Positions 56,885 to 64,000 of a stretch of 64,000 bases of DNA are shown here, piece by piece (positions within the stretch are counted from its first letter, which is position 1; every line of letters starts with the position of its first letter). This stretch comes from Xanthomonas translucens pv. cerealis (GTDB lineage Bacteria > Pseudomonadota > Gammaproteobacteria > Xanthomonadales > Xanthomonadaceae), in assembly GCF_006838285.1 (NCBI RefSeq), contig NZ_CP038228.1:4030001-4094000 (forward strand), read 5' to 3'. The notes under the pieces are model-generated. The model worked only from the letters and a program-made list of their open reading frames with translations. It was not told the DNA's origin and did no database searches. A program made the translations under genes and the position numbers.

Positions 56885-57217
56885 ATGTTCACCACCATCA
56901 CCGTCGCCACCGCCGAACAGTTCGCCGACGCCATCGCTGCGCATCCGCGCGTGCTGGTGGATTTCAACAAGGACAACTGCCCCGGCTGCCGCATGCTCGA
57001 CAAGTCGCTGGAGCGCTTCGCCGAGAGCGACAGCGCGCAGGGTGTGACCTTGCTGAAGGTGAAGATGGAGGACGTGGGCGAGGACTTCTTCCGCGCCCAG
57101 GGCCTGCGCCAGACGCCGACGCTGATGCTGTTCCGCCAGGGCGAGGAAGTGGCGCGGGTGCCCGGCTTCGTGCCGCCGGCGAAGATCGACGAAGCGGTGC
57201 GCGCGCACCTGGGCTGA
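56885..57217 (+). CDS. Thioredoxin-like protein with CPGC active site
   Basis: 110 residues from ATG 56885, cytoplasmic. The fold is clear: RVLVDFNKDNCPGCRMLDKSLERFAE with active site CPGC in place of CGPC, then VTLLKVKMEDVGEDFF and the cis-proline segment LRQTPTLMLFRQGEEVARVPGF. A change inside the CXXC motif alters redox potential, and CPGC suggests a dedicated reductant. The gene order nrdA-nrdB-flavodoxin-thioredoxin suggests that it reduces the NrdA C-terminal cysteine pair (inference). Confidence 0.88.
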   Translation: MFTTITVATAEQFADAIAAHPRVLVDFNKDNCPGCRMLDKSLERFAESDSAQGVTLLKVKMEDVGEDFFRAQGLRQTPTLMLFRQGEEVARVPGFVPPAKIDEAVRAHLG

Positions 57218-57240
57218 GCGCGTTCGGCGCTCGGCTCTTC

Positions 57241-57259
57241 TGTAGGCTTCAGCCGCGAC
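57241..57259. repeat. Dispersed short repeat at the LysR breakpoint
   Basis: TGTAGGCTTCAGCCGCGAC is a member of the repeat family described at 1455. The coding similarity of the truncated LysR gene stops exactly here. Confidence 0.7.
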
Positions 57260-57503
57260 ATGATCGCCGGCGCGTTCCACGTCGGCGAGCACGCGCTTGG
57301 CTTCGATGCGGAACGCGCGCCCGGCCTCGGTGAGGTCCGCGCCGCGCGGGGGTACGCACGAACAGCGGTGTGCCCAGCTCCTGTTCCAGCGCACGGATCT
57401 GCTGGCTCAGCGGCGGTTGCTGGATGCCCAACTGCGCGGCGGCGCGGGTGAAATGGCCGGCCTCGGCGACGGCCAGGAAATAGCGCAGATGGCGCAGTTC
57501 CAT
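57258..57503 (-). pseudogene. Truncated and frameshifted LysR-type regulator
   Basis: From ATG 57503 the DNA-binding domain is intact: [20 protein letters not shown], then [31 protein letters not shown]. At a run of five G (57348-57352 on the plus strand) the frame shifts; the neighbouring frame carries on [20 protein letters not shown]. The match ends at 57258, where a dispersed repeat begins, so the whole effector-binding domain is missing. Full members are about 300 residues. It is divergent from the MFS gene, which such a regulator would control. Confidence 0.88.
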
Positions 57504-57505
57504 GT

Positions 57506-57523
57506 CATATCCAGAAGATATGG
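57506..57523. promoter_or_regulatory. Orphan LysR-type operator
   Basis: CATATCCAGAAGATATGG contains the dyad ATATC-N5-GATAT, of T-N11-A form typical of LysR recognition. It begins three bases upstream of the lysR start, between it and the MFS gene. GATCATATATTGG at 57533-57545 could be the activation half. Confidence 0.6.
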
Positions 57524-57600
57524 AGGATGCCTGGATCATATATTGGACACCGGATCGGTGCAGGCAAATACTGGCCGCCCATGCCTGGTGCCGCGCCGTC

Positions 57601-58854
57601 GTGACCTCTTCCAGCCAATGCCCGCCGCTGCACGCCGCGGACGATGCACCGCTGTTGCGCATCCGCCTGGCGCTGTTCCTGGCCGGCTTCGCCACCTTCT
57701 CGCTGCTGTATAGCGTGCAGCCGTTGCTGCCGGCGTTCGCGCGCGAATTCGGGGTCGATGCGGCGACCAGTTCGCTGCCGCTGTCGCTGGCCACCGGCGG
57801 CCTGGCGATCGCGATCTTCTGCGCCGGCGCGGTGTCGGAGAACCTCGGCCGGCGCGGCTTGATGTTCGTGTCCATCGCGCTGGCCGCCGTGCTCAACCTG
57901 ATCGCCGCGTGCCTGCCGCACTGGGGCGCGCTGGTGGTGGTGCGCGCGCTGTCCGGCATCGCCCTGGGCGGGGTGCCGGCGGTGGCGATGGTGTATCTGG
58001 CCGAGGAAGTGCCGGCGTCCAAGCTCGGCGCGGCCACCGGTCTGTACGTGGCGGGCAACGCGTTCGGCGGCATGGCCGGGCGCATCGGCATGAGCGTGCT
58101 CACCGATCACTTCGACTGGCGCATCGCGCTGGCGACGGTCTCCGCCATCGACCTGCTGGCCGCGGTCGGCTTCGTGCTGCTGTTGCCGCCGTCGCGGCAT
58201 TTCGTGCGCCGCCGCGGCATCAACCTGCGCTTCCACCTGCAGGCCTGGGGCGGGCATCTGCGCGACCGCTACCTGCTTTGTCTGTTCGCGATCCCGTTCC
58301 TGGCGATGGGCGTGTTCGTCAGCGTCTACAACTATGCCGGCTTCCGCCTGGGCGGGCCGGAGTTCGGTCTCAGCCAGAGCCAGCTCGGCATGATCTTCAG
58401 CGCTTACGTGTTCGGCATCGTGTCCTCGTCGGTGGCCGGCGCCGCGTCGGACCGCTTCGGCCGCGGCCCGGTGGTGCTGGCCGGCATCGCGGTGGCAGCG
58501 CTGGGCGTGGCGCTGACCATCGCGCACGTGCTGGCGGTGGTCATCACCGGCATCGTGCTGCTGACCATCGGCTTCTTCATCGCGCACTCGGCGGCCAGCG
58601 CCTGGGTCGGCCGCCTCGGTGGGCGCAACAAGGGCCATGCCGCGTCGCTGTACCTGCTCGCCTACTACAGCGGCGCCAGCCTGATCGGCTCGCTCAGCGG
58701 CGCGGCCTGGCAACACGGCGGCTGGAACGCGCTGGCCGCTTGCTGCCTGCTGTTGCTGGGCATCGCACTGGTTGCCGCGCAGGTCTTGCGCCGCGGTGCC
58801 GACGACAGCCGTCCGTACGGGCGTTTCGGTCCGCACCCGCCGCGCGGCGAATAG
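57601..58854 (+). CDS. MFS exporter (YnfM-like)
   Basis: 417 residues, twelve predicted transmembrane helices. The N-terminal half shows [18 protein letters not shown], typical of the YnfM/arabinose-efflux group, [17 protein letters not shown] (motif A, loop 2-3) and [19 protein letters not shown]. The loop after helix 8 is [17 protein letters not shown]. Substrate unknown. GTG 57601 is preferred because the sequence further upstream belongs to the LysR operator region. The adjacent LysR-type regulator is broken, so expression may now be constitutive. Confidence 0.85.
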   Translation: MTSSSQCPPLHAADDAPLLRIRLALFLAGFATFSLLYSVQPLLPAFAREFGVDAATSSLPLSLATGGLAIAIFCAGAVSENLGRRGLMFVSIALAAVLNLIAACLPHWGALVVVRALSGIALGGVPAVAMVYLAEEVPASKLGAATGLYVAGNAFGGMAGRIGMSVLTDHFDWRIALATVSAIDLLAAVGFVLLLPPSRHFVRRRGINLRFHLQAWGGHLRDRYLLCLFAIPFLAMGVFVSVYNYAGFRLGGPEFGLSQSQLGMIFSAYVFGIVSSSVAGAASDRFGRGPVVLAGIAVAALGVALTIAHVLAVVITGIVLLTIGFFIAHSAASAWVGRLGGRNKGHAASLYLLAYYSGASLIGSLSGAAWQHGGWNALAACCLLLLGIALVAAQVLRRGADDSRPYGRFGPHPPRGE

Positions 58855-58856
58855 CG

Positions 58857-58949
58857 GATGGGGAATGGGGAGTGGGGAATCGATAGAACAGAGCAAAGAC
58901 GATTGCCTGTGTTTTCCGATTCCCGATTCCCGTTTCCCCACTCCCGGCT
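58857..58949. repeat. GGGGAATGGGGAGTGGGGAA inverted repeat
   Basis: GGGGAATGGGGAGTGGGGAA at 58860 and its inverted relative TTCCCGTTTCCCCACTCCCG at 58928-58947 flank a 50-bp AT-richer centre. It separates the convergent MFS and protease genes and could act as a two-way terminator. Confidence 0.7.
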
Positions 58950-58960
58950 TCATCGGCGTG

Positions 58961-60919
58961 TCACTGCATCGAGTAGCTCACCGACAGGGTCACGTTGGCA
59001 TAGCCACCGTTGCCGCCAAGCGGACGGATGAAGTAGCTCCCGGTCGCCGGCACTGCCGTCTGCACGTTCTGCGTGGTGCCGTTGCGCACCGAGACGTAGT
59101 CGGCATCGCTGCCGTCCGCACGTGGGGCGCGCGTGGAACGCACATAGAGCTTGAGCTGGCCGCTGCCGCCCAGCGTGCGGATCTGCAGGTTGCGTGCGTT
59201 GAGCGGCACCTCCAGGCGGTACAACTGGCCCTGGCCGGCCGCGGCGGACAGCTTGCCCAGCGTGCCGCGGTCGATGCTGATGGCGTTGCCTTCCTCGCCG
59301 CCGCCATCGGCGCCGGCGGCACGCGCCACAGCCTTGGCCGCGTTGAGGATGCCGACCCCCAGAGGCAGCAGGGGCTTGACCGGGAACGGATTGGAGGTCT
59401 GGGTCAGGATGTCGCGCATTTGCGCCAGCGACGGGACCGGACGATTGGCGTTGAGCGCGGCGCTGATCGCCAGCGCGACCACGCCGGCCACGTGCGGCGA
59501 TGCCATCGACGTGCCTGCATAGCCTGCATAGATCGGTTGATCGGGTCCGTGCGTGCCGTTGTTGAGAGTGGACCAGATCAGGCCGGTGCGGACCGAGCCG
59601 GAGCCGCTGGCCGCGTCGTTGGGATGGACGCCGCCGCCCGGCGCCGACAGGGTGATGCTGTTGCCGTAGTTGGAATAGTAGGCACGGCCGCCGGTGATGC
59701 CGGTGGCGGCCACGTTGATCACGCCCGGGCAACTGCCAGGGCTGAATCCAGCTGCGTCCGCGTTGCTGTTGCCGGCGGCCACCACCACCAAGCTGCCACG
59801 CCCGATCGCGCTGGCGATGGCGTTGGCGGTGACCGTATCCTGCCCGCAGGGGCCGCCGCCGCCCAGACTCATGTTGATGACCTCGGCCGGGTGCGTATTG
59901 TCCGGCACACCGTCGATGTGGCCGCCCGATGCCCATACGATGGCATCGGCGATGTCGGCAGTGGTGCCGCCGCAGTGGCCGAGCGCGCGGATCGGCAGGA
60001 TCCTGGCGTCCGGAGCGATGCCGACCATGCCCACCCCGTTGTTGGTACGCATGGCGATGGTGCCCGCCACGTGGGTGCCATGCCAGGTGCTGTTGGACTG
60101 CTCGCCCGGCTGCGCGCAGCCGCCGTTGGCCGCCAGGTACTTGTCGTCGGTGGTCCAGTCGCCGCTGTCCCAGCCGCCGGCCACGCGCCCGTCGCTGGCA
60201 CGCCCCGACCTCAGCGCGTCGCTGATGAAGTCGTAGCCGGCGCTGGCCAGCGAGGTGTCCAGATCCGGGTGCGCGGTGATGCCGGTGTCGATCACCGCCA
60301 CCACCACGCCCTGGCCGGTCCCGTACTGCCACGCCGGCAGCAGGTCGATGCCGCCGCGATTGGCGTAGCCGGTGGTCTCCGGCGCCAGCGTCTCCAGGTG
60401 GCCGTCCGGCGTGCGCAGGTGCCACTGCACCACGTAGCCTGGATCGTTGGGCGCGGCGACGGCCGTGGCGCTGGCCTGCGCGGTGCTGCGCAACGGCTTG
60501 AGCAGCAGGTTCGGCTCCACGTGCGCCACCGCCGGATCGGCCTTGAGGCTGGCCATCAGCGTCTCCAGCTGCGACTGGCTCAGGCGGCGGTCGGGTCGGA
60601 CCAGATCGGCGCCGATCCCGAGCCGGCGCACCCGGCTCAGCGCCGGCGCGCTCTGCCGGTAGGTGCTCGACCACATGTTGGCGGCGCTCGGCGCGGCCAT
60701 GATCTGCTTCAGCTTGACGGCGGCGGCGGCCGCATCGCGGCGCTCGCTGCTGCCGTCGCGATAGGTGACGATCAGGCCGTCGTAGAGCTTGGACTGGCCA
60801 GGCGCGGCGGTCTCCAGAACGGAGAAGCGCGGGGCGGACTGCGCATGCGCGCCCGAGGCCAGCGCCAGGCCCAGCGACAGCGCCAGCAGGGTGCGGGGAA
60901 ACGCGGAAATGTCGGTCAT
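58961..60919 (-). CDS. Secreted subtilisin-like serine protease (S8 family)
   Basis: 652 residues. Signal peptide to about residue 26 (LLALSLGLALASGAHA). A propeptide follows (residues about 27-160, with the inhibitor-like SQSQLETLMASLKADPAVAHVEPN). The catalytic domain has VIDTGITAHPD (Asp), HGTHVAGTI (His), the oxyanion Asn in VVVAAGNSNAD and GTSMASPHVAGVVAL (Ser), all intact. The C-terminal pre-peptidase PPC domain (LGKLSAAAGQGQLYRLEVPLNARNLQIRTLGGSGQLKLYVR to FIRPLGGNGGYANVTLSVSY) is usually cleaved after export. Such proteases are type II secretion substrates in xanthomonads and contribute to virulence. The adhesin gene starts the same transcription direction just upstream. Confidence 0.95.
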   Translation of the reverse strand: MTDISAFPRTLLALSLGLALASGAHAQSAPRFSVLETAAPGQSKLYDGLIVTYRDGSSERRDAAAAAVKLKQIMAAPSAANMWSSTYRQSAPALSRVRRLGIGADLVRPDRRLSQSQLETLMASLKADPAVAHVEPNLLLKPLRSTAQASATAVAAPNDPGYVVQWHLRTPDGHLETLAPETTGYANRGGIDLLPAWQYGTGQGVVVAVIDTGITAHPDLDTSLASAGYDFISDALRSGRASDGRVAGGWDSGDWTTDDKYLAANGGCAQPGEQSNSTWHGTHVAGTIAMRTNNGVGMVGIAPDARILPIRALGHCGGTTADIADAIVWASGGHIDGVPDNTHPAEVINMSLGGGGPCGQDTVTANAIASAIGRGSLVVVAAGNSNADAAGFSPGSCPGVINVAATGITGGRAYYSNYGNSITLSAPGGGVHPNDAASGSGSVRTGLIWSTLNNGTHGPDQPIYAGYAGTSMASPHVAGVVALAISAALNANRPVPSLAQMRDILTQTSNPFPVKPLLPLGVGILNAAKAVARAAGADGGGEEGNAISIDRGTLGKLSAAAGQGQLYRLEVPLNARNLQIRTLGGSGQLKLYVRSTRAPRADGSDADYVSVRNGTTQNVQTAVPATGSYFIRPLGGNGGYANVTLSVSYSMQ

Positions 60920-60976
60920 GTCTGGATCTCTACGGAAGGTCGGAGGGATGCGGCGGCAATGCGGCGAGGCGTGGCA

Positions 60977-63325
60977 TCACCAACTGAAGCCGGCACCGGC
61001 GGAGACGCTCTTCTCATTGCCGGAGAAGGCACCGCCGAGCGAGACGCTGGCGCGGTTGCCGATCGCGCGCTGGTAGCCCACCGCCAGCGCGTTCTCGCCG
61101 CCCTGCGAGCCGACACCGACGCCGACCCGATTGGCACCGGTCAGGCCGGAGGTGTTCGTCGCCATGCCGGCATAGGCCGCGCTGACCGCACCCATCCGGT
61201 CGATACGCCGGTCCATGTTCTGGAAGCGCTGGTCGGTGTCGCTGCGTAACCTGGTCAGGTTGTCGTCCCAGCCGGCCATGCGGCTGTCGGTGTAGGCGTT
61301 GGCGCTGCGCAGCGTGGCGCTGTCCCCGGCCTGCATCTGGCCGACATTGGCCGCATCGGTGGCGGCGCTGCCGGCCGCCACGTTGCTGATCTGGCGCTCG
61401 TTGCCGACGCTGCCCACCGACACGGTATTGGCGCGGGTGGCGCTCGAGCCGCGGCCCAGCGCCACTGCGTTGTCGGCCGAGACCGAGGCGCCCTGGCCCA
61501 GCGCGGTGCCGGAGGCGGCGGTGACGGTGGCGCTCTCGCCGACCGCCACCGCGTTGCTGGCATCGGCGCTGATGCTGGCGTTGGCGCCGACCGCGGTGCT
61601 GCCGTCGGCGTTGACCCGGGCGTTGCCGCCCATCGCGGTGTCGTTGGGGCCGTAGGCCAACGCATTGGCGCCCATCGCGGTGCCGTTGTGGCCGTTGGCG
61701 CTGGCCTCGGCACCGACCGCCACGGCATTGGTGTCGGCGCCGACGCTGGGGGCCCCGCCGCTGCCGCTGCCGACGGCCACACCGCCGCCGCCGCTCTGCG
61801 CAAGGTGGCCGACGCGGGTGTCCAGCGTCGACAGCGCGCCGTCCAGCGCCGACAGTGCGGAACCGACGCTGCCGTAGATCTGGCTCTGGATCAGGTAGGC
61901 GCTGCCGCCGAGCGTACCGTCGTCGCCCACCACGCTGCCGGCACCGAGCACGGTGGCGATGCTGCGCAGCTGCAGCACGTTGACCGCATCGGTGTCGGCG
62001 GTACCGGCGGCGACATAGGTCAGCTGGCGCAGCGCGCCGTCGCTGCCGAATGCGACGGTGTTGTCGCGATCGGCGACCGCGCCGGCGCCGATCGCCACGC
62101 TGTTGGCGCCGGTCGCGGCGCTGTTGTAGCCCAGCGCCACGCTGCCGGCGCTTAGCGCGGTGGCGCCGCTGCCGAGCGCGGTTGCGCCGGCGGCGTTGGC
62201 GCTGGCGATGGCGCCGAAGGCGCTGGCGTCCTCGCCATCGGCGAAGGCCTGCGCGCCGACTGCGGCGGCATTGTTGCTGGTGGCCACCGATTGGGCGCCC
62301 AGCGCCAGGCTGTAGGTCGCGTCGGCGTGGCTGTCGAAGCCCAGCGCGGTGCCGTAGTCGGACAGTGCCCAGCTGCCGGCGCCGATGGTCACCGCGCCCA
62401 GGCCCTTGGACTGGGTCGGGATGCCGGCGTTGCTGGCGCCGATCGCCACGCTTTGCTGGCCGGACGAGGAGGCGTTGTCGCCGATGGCGATGCCGCCGGC
62501 ACCGGTGGCCATGGCGCTGTAGCCCATGGCCACCCCGAAGAAGCCGGAGGCCACGCTGTAGCCGCCGGTGGCGATCGCACCGACGCCGCTGGCGTTGGCG
62601 GCATAGCCGAAGGCGCTTGCCTGCTCTGCCCCGGCAACGGCAGAGGCGCCGGCGGCGATGGCGTGGTCGGCGGTGACCGAGGAAATGGCGCCGATCGCCG
62701 TGGCGCCGGCGCCGCTGGCGCTGGCGTTCCAGCCCAGCGCGCTGGCGTTGGCGGCAGTGGCGTTGGCGGCGGTGCCGACGGCCAACGCACCGAAGCCGGT
62801 GCTCTGCGCGCCGGCCGCATCGCCGTAGGTGCTTCCGAAGAAGCTGCCGCCGATCGCGATCGCCGACGTGCCGCTGGCCACCGCACCGTCGCCCATCGCG
62901 ATGGCGGCGGCGTCGGAGGCCACGCTGTGGTGGCCGATGGCGATGGCGAAGGCACCGGATGCGTCGGCGCGGGCGCCCATCGCCACGGCACGCAGACCCG
63001 CGGCGGCGGCGATGTCGCTGCCGTCGTTCAGGCCCTCGGCCATGAAGTAACCGGTGGTGTTCTGGCTGCCGGGCTGAACTGGCGTGGAGGGATCCGCGTC
63101 CGCGGCGGGCTGCGCATCGCCGCTGCTTGCCGCTGTCGTGGTCGTAGCCGTAGTCGCGGCTGGCTGGGCGGCAGGCGTGGCGGAAGCGGGCGCATCGGCC
63201 GCGCTGGCTGCCAACGGCGCCGCTGCCAGCAGCAACGCGACCGTCAGCAGGCTGTAAGGAGCATGCGACAGAGTGGAGGAAGGGCGGGCGTGGCGCGAGC
63301 GGGCGAGCATGTGCTTGACGGGCAT
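60977..63325 (-). CDS. YadA-like trimeric autotransporter adhesin
   Basis: 782 residues. Signal peptide with hydrophobic core LLTVALLLAAAPLAASA. An Ala/Thr/Pro linker leads into a long passenger made of head repeats with the A-x-G-x-x-x-x-A pattern (SAIAIGG, ATAIG, ALGYNSAATGANSVAIGAGA) that form a trimeric left-handed beta roll. Neck and stalk elements follow (RQLTYVAAGTADTDAVNVLQL; RQISNVAAGSAATDAANVGQM). The C-terminal YadA anchor carries NALAVGYQRAIGNRASVSLGGAFSG and ends in FSW, the outer-membrane sorting residue. It mediates attachment to surfaces or to other cells. It lies 57 bp upstream of the protease gene in the same direction, so the two may be co-transcribed. Confidence 0.93.
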   Translation of the reverse strand: MPVKHMLARSRHARPSSTLSHAPYSLLTVALLLAAAPLAASAADAPASATPAAQPAATTATTTTAASSGDAQPAADADPSTPVQPGSQNTTGYFMAEGLNDGSDIAAAAGLRAVAMGARADASGAFAIAIGHHSVASDAAAIAMGDGAVASGTSAIAIGGSFFGSTYGDAAGAQSTGFGALAVGTAANATAANASALGWNASASGAGATAIGAISSVTADHAIAAGASAVAGAEQASAFGYAANASGVGAIATGGYSVASGFFGVAMGYSAMATGAGGIAIGDNASSSGQQSVAIGASNAGIPTQSKGLGAVTIGAGSWALSDYGTALGFDSHADATYSLALGAQSVATSNNAAAVGAQAFADGEDASAFGAIASANAAGATALGSGATALSAGSVALGYNSAATGANSVAIGAGAVADRDNTVAFGSDGALRQLTYVAAGTADTDAVNVLQLRSIATVLGAGSVVGDDGTLGGSAYLIQSQIYGSVGSALSALDGALSTLDTRVGHLAQSGGGGVAVGSGSGGAPSVGADTNAVAVGAEASANGHNGTAMGANALAYGPNDTAMGGNARVNADGSTAVGANASISADASNAVAVGESATVTAASGTALGQGASVSADNAVALGRGSSATRANTVSVGSVGNERQISNVAAGSAATDAANVGQMQAGDSATLRSANAYTDSRMAGWDDNLTRLRSDTDQRFQNMDRRIDRMGAVSAAYAGMATNTSGLTGANRVGVGVGSQGGENALAVGYQRAIGNRASVSLGGAFSGNEKSVSAGAGFSW

Positions 63326-63450
63326 GAGCGGTTCCGTGGAAGCGCTGGGACGATGGTCCCGGCAATGGGTTTAGCCCCGATTAAGGCGGCAAGCCCAGGC
63401 CGCCTTCAATGCCGATAAATTCACCTCAGTCTCACGTTAGACTCACCGAC

Positions 63451-64000
63451 ATGGGAGTCTGGGTGCGACGCATGCCACAAAATCTTCTGATCCGGCTGTG
63501 GCGTCGGCAGTGGACATGGCTGCGGCGCGTCCCCATCGCCGATCCGGTCGACCGCCGCAATGCGCCTGCGCTGCAGGTGCTGTTCCTGTTCCTCGGTTGC
63601 GAGATCCCGCTCAACAAGCTCTACCACCTGCTGACCGCTCCGCAGATCCAGATGACCGCCGGCCAGCTGGCGGTGGACGTGGGCACCGACGCGGCGATGT
63701 CCGTGGCCGCCTGGGCCGGGGTGTGGATGATCCGCCGCGGCCTGCTGCAACAGGCCGCCGCCGCGTTCATCGCCGTGGTGCTGTGTTCGGCGGTGGTGGC
63801 CAACCTGGCTTTCGGCTATCAGGTGCAGGCCTTCGATCCCTACCCGATGATGATGTTGACCTTGGCCGCCCTGGTGATCGGGCGGCGCGCGCTGTGGGTG
63901 GTGTACCTGTGCGTCACGCTGATCTTCTGGGTGGGCATGGAGAGCCCGTGGGGCCGCGATCCGCGCGGCACGCGCAGCCCGTTCCAGAACCTGCCGTCGC
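63451..64000 (+). CDS. Membrane protein, N-terminal part, perhaps a sensor kinase
   Basis: The frame is open from ATG 63451 to the right edge, 183 residues, so the 3' end is missing. A basic start (NLLIRLWRRQWTWLRRVPIADPVDRR) leads into about six hydrophobic helices (LQVLFLFLGCEIPLNKL, MSVAAWAGVWMI, AFIAVVLCSAVVANLAFGY, MMMLTLAALVIG, WVVYLCVTLIFWVGM). The combination of VPIADPVDRRNAP and a six-helix domain resembles the membrane input region of xanthomonad sensor histidine kinases, but the catalytic part lies beyond the window, so this is tentative. It is divergent from the adhesin gene. Confidence 0.6.
   Translation, partial: MGVWVRRMPQNLLIRLWRRQWTWLRRVPIADPVDRRNAPALQVLFLFLGCEIPLNKLYHLLTAPQIQMTAGQLAVDVGTDAAMSVAAWAGVWMIRRGLLQQAAAAFIAVVLCSAVVANLAFGYQVQAFDPYPMMMLTLAALVIGRRALWVVYLCVTLIFWVGMESPWGRDPRGTRSPFQNLPS

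Overview
The window is about 64 kb of high-GC gammaproteobacterial chromosome. It reads as Xanthomonas or a very close relative. The evidence is the dispersed short repeats typical of xanthomonads, a type III effector of the XopE/HopX kind with a perfect plant-inducible-promoter (PIP) box, an OhrR/Ohr pair, and the order glnA-glnK-amtB-ntrB-ntrC. Most of the DNA is compact core genome. It is broken by small accessory islands of visibly lower GC and by repeat-rich gaps that hold decayed genes.

Layout, left to right. 1-14260 is housekeeping: the end of a DUF938 methyltransferase, a glycine-zipper protein, a fused indolepyruvate ferredoxin oxidoreductase, an exported repeat protein, an AEC carrier, a ParA/SixA/YceI/phospholipase D cluster with start-stop overlaps, a thioesterase, a PlsC-type acyltransferase and a YheT-type hydrolase. 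14427-16521 is an accessory island. It holds a XopE-family effector whose PIP box is now separated from it by an 855-bp IS5-family insertion with a CTAG target duplication. 17103-20802 holds a TPR/sulfotransferase protein, a PEBP protein and uppP.

20863-27366 is the nitrogen regulon. glnA has NtrC sites and a sigma-54 promoter; glnK, amtB, ntrB and ntrC follow, with another NtrC site touching the ntrB start. 27595-33408 carries two tandem lipoprotein Cu-Zn superoxide dismutases, a Pat-type protein acetyltransferase and two small envelope proteins. 33810-41113 is a leucine/isovalerate catabolism (liu) block of liuD, liuB and liuA with a divergent TetR regulator. A repeat-rich inverted structure lies between liuB and liuD.

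41404-46778 contains a cytochrome c5, a gutted secreted nuclease, a MerC protein and a COG0523 GTPase that share Zur-like boxes. Between the last two lies a low-GC gene with 43-residue tandem repeats, a near-consensus PIP box and a suspected N-terminal frameshift; it is the best candidate here for an undescribed type III effector. 46885-51029 holds a DMT transporter, a hydrolase, zapE and ohrR-ohr with shared AT-rich dyads. 51067-51915 is a graveyard: an in-frame-deleted copy of the liuB tail with its downstream repeats, and a gutted sirtuin gene. 52130-57217 is a B12 riboswitch followed by class Ia nrdA-nrdB, a flavodoxin and a thioredoxin-like protein. 57258-64000 holds a truncated LysR gene, an MFS exporter, a secreted subtilase, a trimeric autotransporter adhesin and the start of a membrane protein that runs off the end.

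No tRNA, rRNA or CRISPR array was seen.
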